The notes beneath the pieces were generated by a model that saw only the letters and a program-made list of their open reading frames with translations, did no database searches and was not told the DNA's origin. 38,269 nucleotides of DNA from Collinsella aerofaciens (lineage in GTDB: Bacteria; Actinomycetota; Coriobacteriia; Coriobacteriales; Coriobacteriaceae). The stretch covers positions 1 through 38,269 of the forward strand of contig NZ_JADNOH010000080.1 in assembly GCF_015557435.1 (NCBI RefSeq). Direction: 5' to 3'. Both the position numbers and the translations under genes were made by a program. Below are positions 1-8,215 of the stretch, piece after piece. Positions within the stretch are counted from its first letter, which is position 1. Each line of letters opens with the position of its first letter.

Positions 1-9
1 CGGTGGGAC

Positions 10-546
10 CTACTCCGTCTCGCCCGGTCGAGCGCCGCGGGCCAGGGCGTCCTGGTATTCCTTGACTGCCTTGAGCCTCTGCATCGGCTTCAATCGCTCG
101 AACATGGTGTTGCCGTGAAGGTGATCGATCTCATGCTGCAGGCACACGCAGAACAGGTCGCCCGTTGCCTCATAGCGAATCAGGTTGGCATCCAAGTCGT
201 ACGCCTCAACGACAACGTGATCGGGACGCTCGATCTCGCAGCTAATGCCCGGAATGGACAGGCAGCCCTCGCTAAACGGCACCAGGTGATCGCTCTGCTC
301 AACGATCACGGGGTTGATGAGCACATACGGGTCGTAGTCATTCTTGTCGCTGTAGTCGCAGTCGATGGTGACGAGCTGAATGAGCTCGCCGATCTGCGGG
401 GCAGCCAGGCCGCAACCGCCGTTCTCGAACATCATCTTCTTCATCTTCTCGGCAAGCGCCTCGATCGCCGGAGTGATCTCCTCGATGACGGCGCACTCCT
501 GGCGCAGACGAGGGTCGGGCGACAGTACGATTCCGTTGGCTTCCAT
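10..546 (-). CDS. def: Peptide deformylase
   Basis: Removes the formyl group from the N-terminal methionine of nascent proteins; a cytoplasmic Fe/Zn metalloenzyme. All three family motifs are visible in the 178-residue product: GCGLAAPQ at about 44-51, EGCLS at 93-97 (the Cys is a metal ligand) and HEIDH at 138-142 (two His ligands and the catalytic Glu). Length is normal for the family. An in-frame ATG at 552 sits directly against the GAAAGG ribosome site with no spacing, so the ATG at 546, six bases away, is the better start. The gene lies 18 bases downstream of priA and is probably co-transcribed with it, a common bacterial arrangement. No terminator can be seen because the window ends just past the stop codon. 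Confidence 0.96.
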   Translation of the reverse strand: MEANGIVLSPDPRLRQECAVIEEITPAIEALAEKMKKMMFENGGCGLAAPQIGELIQLVTIDCDYSDKNDYDPYVLINPVIVEQSDHLVPFSEGCLSIPGISCEIERPDHVVVEAYDLDANLIRYEATGDLFCVCLQHEIDHLHGNTMFERLKPMQRLKAVKEYQDALARGARPGETE

Positions 547-564
547 GGCCATCCTTTCGGGTTG

Positions 565-3018
565 TTACATCAAATCATAGGCGTCGACGTCAACGCTCAC
601 GCTCACGCCGCGCACGGAGCCCACCTCTTTGAGACAGGCGTCGATATCATCAGAGACATGGTACCCTACCGGCGACTTCACAAGCAGATGGAAGCGATAA
701 CGGTCCTTGGCTCTCTCGATTACACACGAAGCCGGACCCAGCACCTGCGGCACGGCACTCCCCGCCCGCAAATAGTCGGGCGCGGCGGCATGCCAGCGGC
801 GCTTGAGGAGCTTCGCGATGCGGCCGATGTAGTCCTGCGCGTCGTCTCGGTTCGCCGACCACACCAGGATGTTGACCAGGCGCACGAACGGCGGATAGAG
901 GGCGTCGCGACGTTGGTCCAGGTCGTAGTCGGTAAAGATCGAGCGGTCGTGCTCGGCGACGGCTCGAATGACCGGGTCCTCGGGCAGGTAGGTCTGGATG
1001 ATGACCTCGCCGGGGCGATCGCCACGACCGGCGCGACCCGCCACCTGCTCCAGCAGATCGTAGGCGCGCTCCCCTGCTCTAAAATCGGGCAGCTTAAGGG
1101 CAAAGTCGGCATTGACGACGCCCACGAGCGTGACCTCGGGAAAATCGAGGCCTTTGGCGATCATCTGGGTGCCCAGCAGCACCGCGCAATCGGCGGCGTC
1201 GAACTGCTCAAGCAGCTTTTTATGCGCGTCCTTGCCGCGCGTGGAATCGGCGTCCATGCGAATAATGGCGACGTCATCGGGCAGCATCTGGCGCAGCGCG
1301 TCCTCGATCTGCTGCGTGCCCAGGCCCATTTTTGCCAGGTAGCGGCTACCGCACTTGGGGCAGCGGCTCGTGGGTGCCGGATACGGCTGCACGCGCCAGG
1401 AAGATCCGCAGGTATGGCACTGCAGTGTGTGCGTGCGCTCGTGATACGTGAGCGCCGTGGAGCAGTGATTGCAGGTGGGGACGCAGCCGCACTCGCGGCA
1501 CATCAGGAACGGCGCAAAGCCGCGACGATTGTGCAGCAGCACGGCCTTCTCGCGACGCTCGACCACGCGCTCGAGGCCTTCCAACAGCGGTTTTGAGAAC
1601 ATGGAGCGGCTGCCGTGTGCGAACTCACGGCGCAGGTCGGCGATTCGGACCGTGGGCAAGACCGCGTGTCCGGGGCGCTCGGGCATCTCGACGCGCGTCC
1701 AGGTGGCGCCGTTGTACGTGCCGCGGCGGCAACGATCGAGTGCCTCGGCAGAAGGCGTGGCCGAGCCCAGCACAAGAGGACAGCGATAGCGGCGCGCCAT
1801 CTCGGCAGCCACCTCGCGCGCATGGTAGCGCGGGCTGGACCCCTGCTTGTAGCTGGTCTCGTGCTCCTCATCGATAATGATGAGGCCCAGGTCGCTGAGC
1901 GGGCAGAAAAGCGCCGAACGTGCTCCGACGACCACGCGGGCCGCACCGCTCGCGACCATATCCCACTGGTCCAGACGTTCGCCGGCCGAAAGGCGCGAAT
2001 GGAAGACCGCGACCGTCTCGCCAAAACGCGAACGGAAGCGGCCGACGGTCTGGGCCGTCAGCGAAATCTCGGGCACGAGCACGCAGGCCGAACGGCCGGC
2101 GGCCAACACGCGCTCGATGGCGGAGAGGTAGACCTCGGTTTTGCCGGAACCAGTGACGCCATCGACGAGCGCCACGTCGCCGTGGGCATCGAGGCGGGCA
2201 CGCTCAATCTGCGCGAGCGCCTGTTGCTGGCCTTTCGTGAGCGAAACCGGTGCCTTGCCGCTTGCCGAAGACAGCGTGGTCTGCTCGCTGCAGCCACGCC
2301 ACGCGCGGCGCTCCTCCACCACCACGACGCCGCGTTTTTCGAGTGCCTTGATAGTCGCCGACATGCTGTTGTAGAGCAGGTTAAGGTCGCGCGTCGTGAC
2401 CGGGCCGCACTGGAGCGCCTCGATAAGCTGGCGCTGGCGAACGGCGGTCTTGGGCGGTGTATAGTCGAAGCCCTCGGGCGTGAGCATGACCCAACGGTTT
2501 TGAATAGGCTTGACGGCGGGGCGCTCAACCGACCATGCGCCGTCATCGCCCTTGACCACGCGCGGGCTACCGCCCGGAGGCAAAAACAGGCGCAGGCACT
2601 CGGAAAGCGTCGCGACATACTCGCGGCTCATCCAGCGCGCGATGCGGGCAGCCTCGGCGGTAAAGAGCGGTTTGCTGAGGATGGCTTCGACGGGCTTGAT
2701 GCGCGAAGGGTCGAGGGCGTTGTTGCCTTGCAGGTCACCAAGCTCGGCCGCAATATCGACGATGTAGCCTGCGGCGGCACGATTGCCAAAGTGGACCAGG
2801 ACCGTCGATCCGACCTGGGCCTCGTTGGCAAGGGACTCAGGGATGCCGTAAGCAAACGGTTCGGACAGCGCACGGGTGGGGATGTCGAGAACCACGCTCG
2901 TGTAGGCGGCGATGGGCTCAGGCGCAGGCTCGGGCTTGGCCGAGGCAGCAGCGGATGCCGGTGCCGCCGGAGTCTCCTCCGGTTCCGGCGAACCAAACAG
3001 CGAAAGTTGCTCGGCCAT
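565..3018 (-). CDS. priA: Primosomal protein N' (replication restart helicase)
   Basis: Superfamily 2 DNA helicase that recognises stalled forks and reloads the replisome. The 817-residue product shows the N-terminal 3'-end-binding region, Walker A GVTGSGKT at 287-294, the DEEH box at 383-386, and a cysteine-rich zinc region at about 520-565 with paired Cys motifs (CRECGC, CNHC, CHTCG, CPKCG) set between the two helicase lobes, as in typical PriA. Residues about 11-37 form an Ala/Pro/Glu-rich tail ahead of the conserved fold. The start is ATG with an AGGAGG site about 10 bases upstream. It follows gltX across a terminator and precedes def, so priA-def is likely a two-gene transcript. Confidence 0.96.
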   Translation of the reverse strand: MAEQLSLFGSPEPEETPAAPASAAASAKPEPAPEPIAAYTSVVLDIPTRALSEPFAYGIPESLANEAQVGSTVLVHFGNRAAAGYIVDIAAELGDLQGNNALDPSRIKPVEAILSKPLFTAEAARIARWMSREYVATLSECLRLFLPPGGSPRVVKGDDGAWSVERPAVKPIQNRWVMLTPEGFDYTPPKTAVRQRQLIEALQCGPVTTRDLNLLYNSMSATIKALEKRGVVVVEERRAWRGCSEQTTLSSASGKAPVSLTKGQQQALAQIERARLDAHGDVALVDGVTGSGKTEVYLSAIERVLAAGRSACVLVPEISLTAQTVGRFRSRFGETVAVFHSRLSAGERLDQWDMVASGAARVVVGARSALFCPLSDLGLIIIDEEHETSYKQGSSPRYHAREVAAEMARRYRCPLVLGSATPSAEALDRCRRGTYNGATWTRVEMPERPGHAVLPTVRIADLRREFAHGSRSMFSKPLLEGLERVVERREKAVLLHNRRGFAPFLMCRECGCVPTCNHCSTALTYHERTHTLQCHTCGSSWRVQPYPAPTSRCPKCGSRYLAKMGLGTQQIEDALRQMLPDDVAIIRMDADSTRGKDAHKKLLEQFDAADCAVLLGTQMIAKGLDFPEVTLVGVVNADFALKLPDFRAGERAYDLLEQVAGRAGRGDRPGEVIIQTYLPEDPVIRAVAEHDRSIFTDYDLDQRRDALYPPFVRLVNILVWSANRDDAQDYIGRIAKLLKRRWHAAAPDYLRAGSAVPQVLGPASCVIERAKDRYRFHLLVKSPVGYHVSDDIDACLKEVGSVRGVSVSVDVDAYDLM

Positions 3019-3050
3019 GGCCCCAGCACCTCCTATCCCATGCGTCTACA

Positions 3051-3084
3051 GAAACAAGAGCCCCGCTCTGAGTGAACGGGGCTC
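3051..3084 (-). terminator. Intrinsic terminator after gltX
   Basis: An 8-bp GC-rich stem (GAGCCCCG at 3058-3065 pairs with CGGGGCTC at 3077-3084) with an 11-base loop is followed, on the minus strand, by TTGTTTC. It lies 23 bases past the gltX stop and upstream of priA, separating the two transcripts. Confidence 0.75.
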
Positions 3085-3107
3085 GGATACATACGTTTGC
3101 GCAGCGA

Positions 3108-4583
3108 TTACAGCGCCATCGCGCGGGCGCGGTCGATGCGCGCCAGGCAGTCGTCGCGGCCGACGAGCGCCATGGTCTCGCCCAGCGGAGGGCTCACCAT
3201 GTTGCCGCAGACGGCGACGCGCACAGCCTGGAACACCACGCGCTTCTTGAGGTCCATCTGCTCGGGCAGCGGCTCAAGCGCGGCGTCGATGTTGGCGGCG
3301 GTCCACTCGTCCACGCCCTCAAGCGCGGCCTTGGCGGCGTCCAGAATGGCGCCCATGCCTTCCTTGGCCAGGCCCTTGTTGACGGACTTCTCGTCATACT
3401 CGAGCGTCTCGGCCGTAGCGAAGATGGGAGCGGCGACGGTCACGGCGTCGGCCGGCATCTTGGTGCGCGGCTTGACGATGGCGGCAAGCGCGTCGATCCA
3501 GTCCTCGCCATACTCGACATTACCTTCGATGAGACCCGCCTCGTGCAGCTCGGGGACCATGATCTCGTCGGCAAACTGAGCATCGGACATGCCATTGATG
3601 TACTCGGCGTTGACCCAGTCAAGCTTCTTGGGGTCAAAGGTCGCCGGATTCTTGGAGATGCGGTCGAGCGAGAACTTGCTGGCCAGGACATCGCGCGGGA
3701 TGATCGTGGTCTCGCCGTCGAGCGACCAGCCGAGCAGAGCCAGGTAGTTGACGAAGGCGTCGGACAGGTAGCCGGCGTCGCGGTACTCCTCCACCGAGGT
3801 GGCGCCGTGGCGCTTGGAGAGCTTCTTGCCGTCGGCGCCCAGGATCATGGAGATGTGGGCGAACGTGGGCACAGGCGCGCCGAGAGCCTCGTAGACCATG
3901 ACCTGACGCGGGGTGTTGGACAGGTGGTCGTCGCCGCGGATGACATGGGTGATCTTCATCATGGCGTCGTCGACGACGGTCGCGAAGTTGTACGTGGGCG
4001 TGCCATCGGAGCGGAAGATGACAAAGTCGTCGAGCTCCTTGGCGTCGAAGGTCACCTCGCCGTGGACGGCGTCGTGGATGACGACGTCGCCGCGGTCCTC
4101 GGGCACCTTGATGCGCAGGACGTAGGACTCCCCAGCCTCGATGCGGCGGCGGGCCTCCTCGGGATCAAGATCGCGGCAACGGCGCTGATAGCCCTGGAAG
4201 GGGTCCTTGCGCTCCTGCGCGGCCTTGCGGTCGGCGTCGAGCTGCTCCTTGGTGCAGAAGCAGGGATATGCCTTGCCCTCGTCCCAAAGCTTCTGAGCGG
4301 CCTGCTTGTACAGGTCCAGGCGCTCGGTCTGGGCGTAGGGGCCAAAGTCACCGCCCACCTCGGGACCCTCGTCCCAGTCCAGGCCCAGCCAACGCATTGC
4401 GCGCAGGATGATCTGCGTGTTCTCGTCGGTGGAGCGGGTGGGGTCGGTGTCGTCGATGCGCAGGATGAACGTGCCGCCGTTTGCACGGGCGAAAGCCCAG
4501 TTATAGATAGCGGTACGGGCGCCGCCGATGTGCAGCTTGCCCGTCGGTGAGGGTGCAAAGCGGACGCGAACGTCTGATGCCAT
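3108..4583 (-). CDS. gltX: Glutamate--tRNA ligase
   Basis: Class I aminoacyl-tRNA synthetase charging tRNA-Glu. In organisms lacking GlnRS the same enzyme also makes Glu-tRNA(Gln) for GatCAB. The 491-residue product begins MASDVRVRFAPSPTG, carries the HIGH-type signature HIGG at 18-21 and the KMSKS-type loop KLSKR at 254-258, and ends with an all-helical anticodon-binding half. The reading frame is open 39 bases further upstream, but ATG 4583 has a GAGGAG ribosome site at the right spacing and matches the family's N-terminus. It is divergent from metK across a palindromic element. A tRNA-Glu lies at the far end of this window. Confidence 0.96.
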   Translation of the reverse strand: MASDVRVRFAPSPTGKLHIGGARTAIYNWAFARANGGTFILRIDDTDPTRSTDENTQIILRAMRWLGLDWDEGPEVGGDFGPYAQTERLDLYKQAAQKLWDEGKAYPCFCTKEQLDADRKAAQERKDPFQGYQRRCRDLDPEEARRRIEAGESYVLRIKVPEDRGDVVIHDAVHGEVTFDAKELDDFVIFRSDGTPTYNFATVVDDAMMKITHVIRGDDHLSNTPRQVMVYEALGAPVPTFAHISMILGADGKKLSKRHGATSVEEYRDAGYLSDAFVNYLALLGWSLDGETTIIPRDVLASKFSLDRISKNPATFDPKKLDWVNAEYINGMSDAQFADEIMVPELHEAGLIEGNVEYGEDWIDALAAIVKPRTKMPADAVTVAAPIFATAETLEYDEKSVNKGLAKEGMGAILDAAKAALEGVDEWTAANIDAALEPLPEQMDLKKRVVFQAVRVAVCGNMVSPPLGETMALVGRDDCLARIDRARAMAL

Positions 4584-4623
4584 GGAAATCTCCTCGATTG
4601 CAGGATGGATGTCTAACTGCATC

Positions 4624-4629
4624 AGTATA
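4624..4629 (-). promoter_or_regulatory. Candidate -10 box of gltX
   Basis: TATACT on the minus strand, about 40 bases upstream of the gltX start codon. No good -35 box is seen at 16-18 bases, so this is a weak call. Confidence 0.3.
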
Positions 4630-4663
4630 AAGCATCAAAGCAGCCTCCGCACAAAGGGCACCG

Positions 4664-4761
4664 ACCTACTCATTGGGGACAGACTTAAATGACCATTCTT
4701 TGGGCAACCTGTCAGCACTTAGGTAAGGCTGGTCATTTAAGTCTGTCCCCAATGAGTAGGT
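4664..4761. repeat. Palindromic intergenic element, 32-bp perfect arms
   Basis: Perfect inverted repeat: arm 4664-4695, 34-base centre 4696-4729, arm 4730-4761. The arm contains ATTGGGGACAGACTTAAATG. It lies between the divergent gltX and metK genes, so it is not a terminator for either. The GGGGACAGAC core resembles REP sequences associated with Y1/RAYT (IS200-like) transposases, so a REPIN or MITE-type non-autonomous element is likely. No transposase gene is nearby. Confidence 0.8.
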
Positions 4762-4793
4762 GCGGAAAGGGTGTGAATGTTTGATTTACGCGC

Positions 4794-4844
4794 TATGATG
4801 TGCCCTTGCATAGAGAGCCCGGCGGAATGGTAACGGTCGCCGGG
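4794..4844 (+). promoter_or_regulatory. metK promoter -10 candidate and leader hairpin
   Basis: TATGAT at 4794-4799 is a plausible -10 box, but no clear -35 is seen. The leader then forms a 7-bp GC stem, CCCGGCG at 4818-4824 with CGCCGGG at 4838-4844, and a 13-base loop, ending 11 bases before the GAAAGGA ribosome site (4856-4862). A SAM-responsive leader is possible because the gene makes SAM, but I cannot match it to a known SAM riboswitch class by eye. Confidence 0.4.
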
Positions 4845-4866
4845 ACACGTTATTGAAAGGACAATC

Positions 4867-6147
4867 ATGTCAGAAGAACTTCGTTCCATCCCACCCCAAC
4901 ACGGGTCCTTTGTTTTTACGTCGGAGTCGGTGACCGAAGGTCATCCCGATAAGATCGCTGACCAGATCAGCGACGCCGTCCTCGACGCAATCCTCGCCAA
5001 AGAAATAGAGCTGCAGGAGCAGGGCTACATCGCCCCCAACGGCGTGCCCGCGAACGTGGAGAACGTCCGCTGCGCCTGCGAGACCCTCGTGACCACCGGC
5101 ACCGTCATCGTCGCCGGCGAGATTCGCACCCAGGCCTACGTCGACGTACAGGAAATCGCCCGCAGCGTTATCCGCCGCATTGGCTACAACCGTGCCAAGT
5201 TCGGTTTTGACTGCGACACCTGCGGCGTTATGAGCCTCATCCACGAGCAGTCGCCCGATATCGCCCAGGGCGTTGACGAGTCCTTCGAGACCCAGACCGG
5301 CGCTACCACCGACCCGATCGACCTGATCGGTGCCGGCGACCAGGGCATGATGTTCGGTTATGCCTCCAACGAGACCAAGACCCTCATGCCCATGCCGCAC
5401 TACCTGGCAAGCCGCCTGGCCGAGCGCCTGGCCGCCGTGCGTCACGACGGTACCCTCGCCTATCTGCGTCCCGACGGCAAGACCCAGGTCACCGTGCGCT
5501 ACGAGGAAGGCAAGCCCGTCGAGGTCACGACCATCGTCATCTCCACGCAGCACGCCGCCGAGATCGAGGACATGGGCAAGATCAAGGCCGACCTCATCGA
5601 GCACGTCATCACCCCGGTCATGGCTGCCGAGAACATGCCGTGGGACAACGCGGACATCTACGTGAACCCCACCGGTCGCTTTGTCGTGGGCGGCCCCATG
5701 GGCGACACGGGCCTGACCGGCCGCAAGATCATCGTCGACACCTACGGCGGCTACGGCCGTCACGGCGGCGGTGCCTTTAGCGGCAAGGACTGCACCAAGG
5801 TCGACCGCTCCGCCGCGTATGCCGCGCGTTGGGTCGCCAAGAACGTGGTCGCCGCCGGTCTGGCCGACCGATGCGAAGTCGAGCTTGCCTACGCCATCGG
5901 CGTTTCCAAGCCCCTCTCAATCATGGTCGACACCTTCGGTACCGCGCATGTTGCCGAGGACAAGATCGTCGAGGCCGTAGAGAAGACCTTCGACCTGCGC
6001 CCGGGCGCAATCATCCGCGACCTAGACCTGCGTCGCCCCATCTACGAAAAGACGGCAGCCTACGGTCACTTCGGCCGCGAAGACGCCGACTTCACCTGGG
6101 AGAAAACCGACCGAGTCGAAGAACTCAAAGCAGCCTGCGGCCTGTAA
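4867..6147 (+). CDS. metK: S-adenosylmethionine synthase
   Basis: Makes S-adenosylmethionine from methionine and ATP in the cytoplasm. The 426-residue product carries the family signatures VTEGHPDK near 22-29, [12 protein letters not shown] in the middle and the Gly-rich loop [19 protein letters not shown]. Length is slightly above the usual 380-400, from small insertions. ATG 4867 has a GAAAGGA site four bases upstream. It is monocistronic: a leader hairpin lies in front and a strong terminator behind. SAM is the methyl donor for the CbiL/F/H/T-type steps and CbiD of the corrinoid operon further along, but nothing links their regulation directly. Confidence 0.97.
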   Translation: MSEELRSIPPQHGSFVFTSESVTEGHPDKIADQISDAVLDAILAKEIELQEQGYIAPNGVPANVENVRCACETLVTTGTVIVAGEIRTQAYVDVQEIARSVIRRIGYNRAKFGFDCDTCGVMSLIHEQSPDIAQGVDESFETQTGATTDPIDLIGAGDQGMMFGYASNETKTLMPMPHYLASRLAERLAAVRHDGTLAYLRPDGKTQVTVRYEEGKPVEVTTIVISTQHAAEIEDMGKIKADLIEHVITPVMAAENMPWDNADIYVNPTGRFVVGGPMGDTGLTGRKIIVDTYGGYGRHGGGAFSGKDCTKVDRSAAYAARWVAKNVVAAGLADRCEVELAYAIGVSKPLSIMVDTFGTAHVAEDKIVEAVEKTFDLRPGAIIRDLDLRRPIYEKTAAYGHFGREDADFTWEKTDRVEELKAACGL

Positions 6148-6184
6148 GCCAACGGCAAAAGCTGCAGCCAAATATCGACGCATC

Positions 6185-6224
6185 AAAAGAAGTACCGCCC
6201 CCAACCGGTACTTCTTTTTTATTT
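6185..6224 (+). terminator. Intrinsic terminator of metK
   Basis: A 13-bp stem (6185-6197 with 6206-6218, outer pairs A/T) with an 8-base loop runs into a T-rich tail, TTTTTTATTT. It lies 37 bases past the stop codon. Confidence 0.9.
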
Positions 6225-6317
6225 AAACGGTGGTAAGGATGCTTCGATATGAGCCTACGCTGCGTCACCAGCTAATGAATTTTGCAGCACACGCGCCTCT
6301 ACCATGTATCCTTAGTT

Positions 6318-6432
6318 CCGAGGGCTTTGGTATTTGGTCGATCGCGAGTTCCGCACGAGCCGGAGGCCACTTAATGTGGCCTCCGTGCGAGCAGGACTGT
6401 CCGAGCAGGCGACCAAATACCAAAGCCCTCGG
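6318..6432. repeat. Nested palindromic element upstream of sdaA
   Basis: Outer perfect arms of 23 bp (6318-6340 and 6410-6432; arm contains GAGGGCTTTGGTATTTGGTC) enclose a second perfect hairpin, CGGAGGCCAC at 6361-6370 with GTGGCCTCCG at 6376-6385 around a TTAAT loop. It fills most of the 311-base gap between metK and sdaA and ends 26 bases before the sdaA start. It may be a MITE/REPIN-type repeat or a structured leader RNA; the sequence alone does not decide. A small four-base pairing (CGCA with TGCG) extends the inner stem past a bulge. Confidence 0.75.
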
Positions 6433-6458
6433 GACGACGGGATAGAACAGGAGCACCC

Positions 6459-8066
6459 ATGGCAGGCAAGCCACAAACACTAGCTACGACCTCGGCATTC
6501 GAGATCTTGGGCCCCGTCATGGTCGGCCCCAGCTCATCGCACACCGCCGGCGCCCTGCGCTGCGCCCAAGTTGCCGCCAGCCTGCTGGAAGGCCGCATCA
6601 CCAAAGTCACCTTTGGCCTGTGGAACTCCTTCGCCCAAACCTACCGCGGCCACGGCACCGATCGTGCGCTCGTCGCGGGCATCCTGGGCCTCGACACCGA
6701 TGACGAGAACATCAAGCAGGCCTTCGACCTCGCGCACGAACAGGGCCTCGAATATCACTTTGACATCAAGGGCGACGACGCCTCCATCCACCCCAACACC
6801 GTCGACATCGACATGGTCGACGACACGGGCGCAACGGCACAGGTCCGCGGCGAGAGCCTGGGCGGCGGCAAGATGCGCATCAGCCGCATTAACGGCGTCG
6901 GCGTCGATATCTCGGGCATGTATTCCACGCTCTTTGTGGCGCACAAGGACGTTCCCGGCGTGCTCGCCGCGCTCACCAACCTGCTTGCCTACGCGCACGT
7001 GAACATCGCCTTCTGCCGCACCTACCGCACCGAGGTGGGCGGCCAGGCATATTCCGTCTTTGAGACTGATGGCGCTCCCGACGATACCGTCATCCCCATG
7101 CTGCGCAAGCTCGACAATGTCGATTACGCCACGTTTATCGAGCTCCCGGGCTCGGCCTCGTCGCTCTCCCCCGGCGTCTCGGCCAAGGAGATCTTCGACG
7201 ACGGCGAACAGCTGCTCGATGCGTGCGCCGAGCTCGGCCTGAATATTGGCGCCGTTATGGCCGTGCGCGAGGCGCGTCTAACCGGCGAGACCCACGCCGT
7301 CGCCGCCATGCGCCGCGTGCTCAATGTCATGCGCGAGGAGACCACGGCCCCCATCGCCAATCCGCAGCGATCGCTCGGCGGACTTATCGGCGGTGAGGCC
7401 AAACTCGTCGATGCCACCGGCCGCAACGACCTGAGCTCCAGCTTAATGGGCGCCGTGCAGACCGACGCCGTGGCCCGCGCCATGGCCGTGCTCGAGCGCT
7501 CCGCCACCATGGGCGTCATCGTCGCCGCCCCCACGGCCGGCTCCGCGGGCGTCGTCCCCGGCTGTGTGCTGGCGCTCGCCGACCACCTGCAACTTGATGA
7601 CGAACAAGTCATGGACGCCCTCTATTGTGCCGCCGCCATCGGCCTCAACCTCACCACGAGTGCCTGCGTCGCCGGCGCCGAGGGCGGCTGCCAGGCCGAG
7701 GTCGGCAGTGCCGCCGCCATGGCTGCCGCCGCGCTGGTCCAGATGCTGGGCGGCACACCCGAGCAGGCGCTCGACGCCAGCTCCATAGCGCTGAGCAACC
7801 TGTTGGGCCTCGTTTGCGATCCCGTCGGAGGCCTTGTCGAGGTGCCCTGTCAAAACCGCAATGCCATCGGCGTGGCAGCGGCCTTTAGCTCGGCACAACT
7901 CGCCCTCGCAGGCATTAAGAGCCTGGTGCCGTTTGACCAAATGGCACATGTCATGCTCTCGGTGGGTCACGCGTTGCCGGCCACGCTGCGCGAGACGGCA
8001 AAGGGCGGCATCGCGCAGGCTCCGGCTGCACTTTCGGCCTGTGCAAAATGCGGTGTGTGCGGATAA
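6459..8066 (+). CDS. sdaA: L-serine ammonia-lyase, iron-sulfur, one-chain type
   Basis: Deaminates L-serine to pyruvate and ammonia using a [4Fe-4S] cluster. The 535-residue product fuses the beta and alpha domains. The N-terminal beta region has the PSSSHTAG motif at 24-31, an ACT-like regulatory segment follows at about 150-205, and the alpha catalytic domain occupies roughly 240-535. Cluster-ligand cysteines are present in CVAGAEGGCQ and CDPVGGLVEVPCQ. A CAGGAG site five bases before the ATG supports the start. It stands alone between the nested palindrome and a terminator. Serine use for energy is common in gut actinobacteria. Confidence 0.95.
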   Translation: MAGKPQTLATTSAFEILGPVMVGPSSSHTAGALRCAQVAASLLEGRITKVTFGLWNSFAQTYRGHGTDRALVAGILGLDTDDENIKQAFDLAHEQGLEYHFDIKGDDASIHPNTVDIDMVDDTGATAQVRGESLGGGKMRISRINGVGVDISGMYSTLFVAHKDVPGVLAALTNLLAYAHVNIAFCRTYRTEVGGQAYSVFETDGAPDDTVIPMLRKLDNVDYATFIELPGSASSLSPGVSAKEIFDDGEQLLDACAELGLNIGAVMAVREARLTGETHAVAAMRRVLNVMREETTAPIANPQRSLGGLIGGEAKLVDATGRNDLSSSLMGAVQTDAVARAMAVLERSATMGVIVAAPTAGSAGVVPGCVLALADHLQLDDEQVMDALYCAAAIGLNLTTSACVAGAEGGCQAEVGSAAAMAAAALVQMLGGTPEQALDASSIALSNLLGLVCDPVGGLVEVPCQNRNAIGVAAAFSSAQLALAGIKSLVPFDQMAHVMLSVGHALPATLRETAKGGIAQAPAALSACAKCGVCG

Positions 8067-8084
8067 CGGCAAAGAACGACTCAA

Positions 8085-8111
8085 AGGTGGGACAAATGTC
8101 CCACCTCTTTT
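8085..8111 (+). terminator. Intrinsic terminator of sdaA
   Basis: A 9-bp stem, AGGTGGGAC at 8085-8093 with GTCCCACCT at 8098-8106, has a 4-base AAAT loop and is followed by CTTTT. Confidence 0.85.
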
Positions 8112-8152
8112 GAATGCCACCGTTTCCGTACCACAAACAGCAGGGCAATCGC

Positions 8153-8158
8153 TATAAT
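8153..8158 (+). promoter_or_regulatory. -10 box for the L,D-transpeptidase gene
   Basis: A perfect TATAAT lies 57 bases before the chosen start codon and directly after the sdaA terminator. The -35 region at 17-18 bases is poor, so only the -10 is called. Confidence 0.5.
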
Positions 8159-8215
8159 GCAAGCCCAGTAAAAACACGATGAGCCATAAGGCGAAATTCG
8201 AAGGATATGCATACG

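Noticed and set aside
115-1596. Long plus-strand open frame of about 490 codons opposite def and priA
   Set aside because: Antisense shadow of def/priA in GC-rich DNA; composition is Arg/His/Ala-rich with no family motif. The same applies to the long plus-strand frames at 1615-3075, 3072-4550 and 15727-17184.
4818-4844. Calling the metK leader hairpin a named SAM riboswitch
   Set aside because: The stem and loop do not match any SAM class I can recall well enough, so only a leader hairpin is reported.
6230-6610. Small open frames on both strands between metK and sdaA
   Set aside because: They run through the nested palindrome, have poor ribosome sites and no similarity to known proteins.
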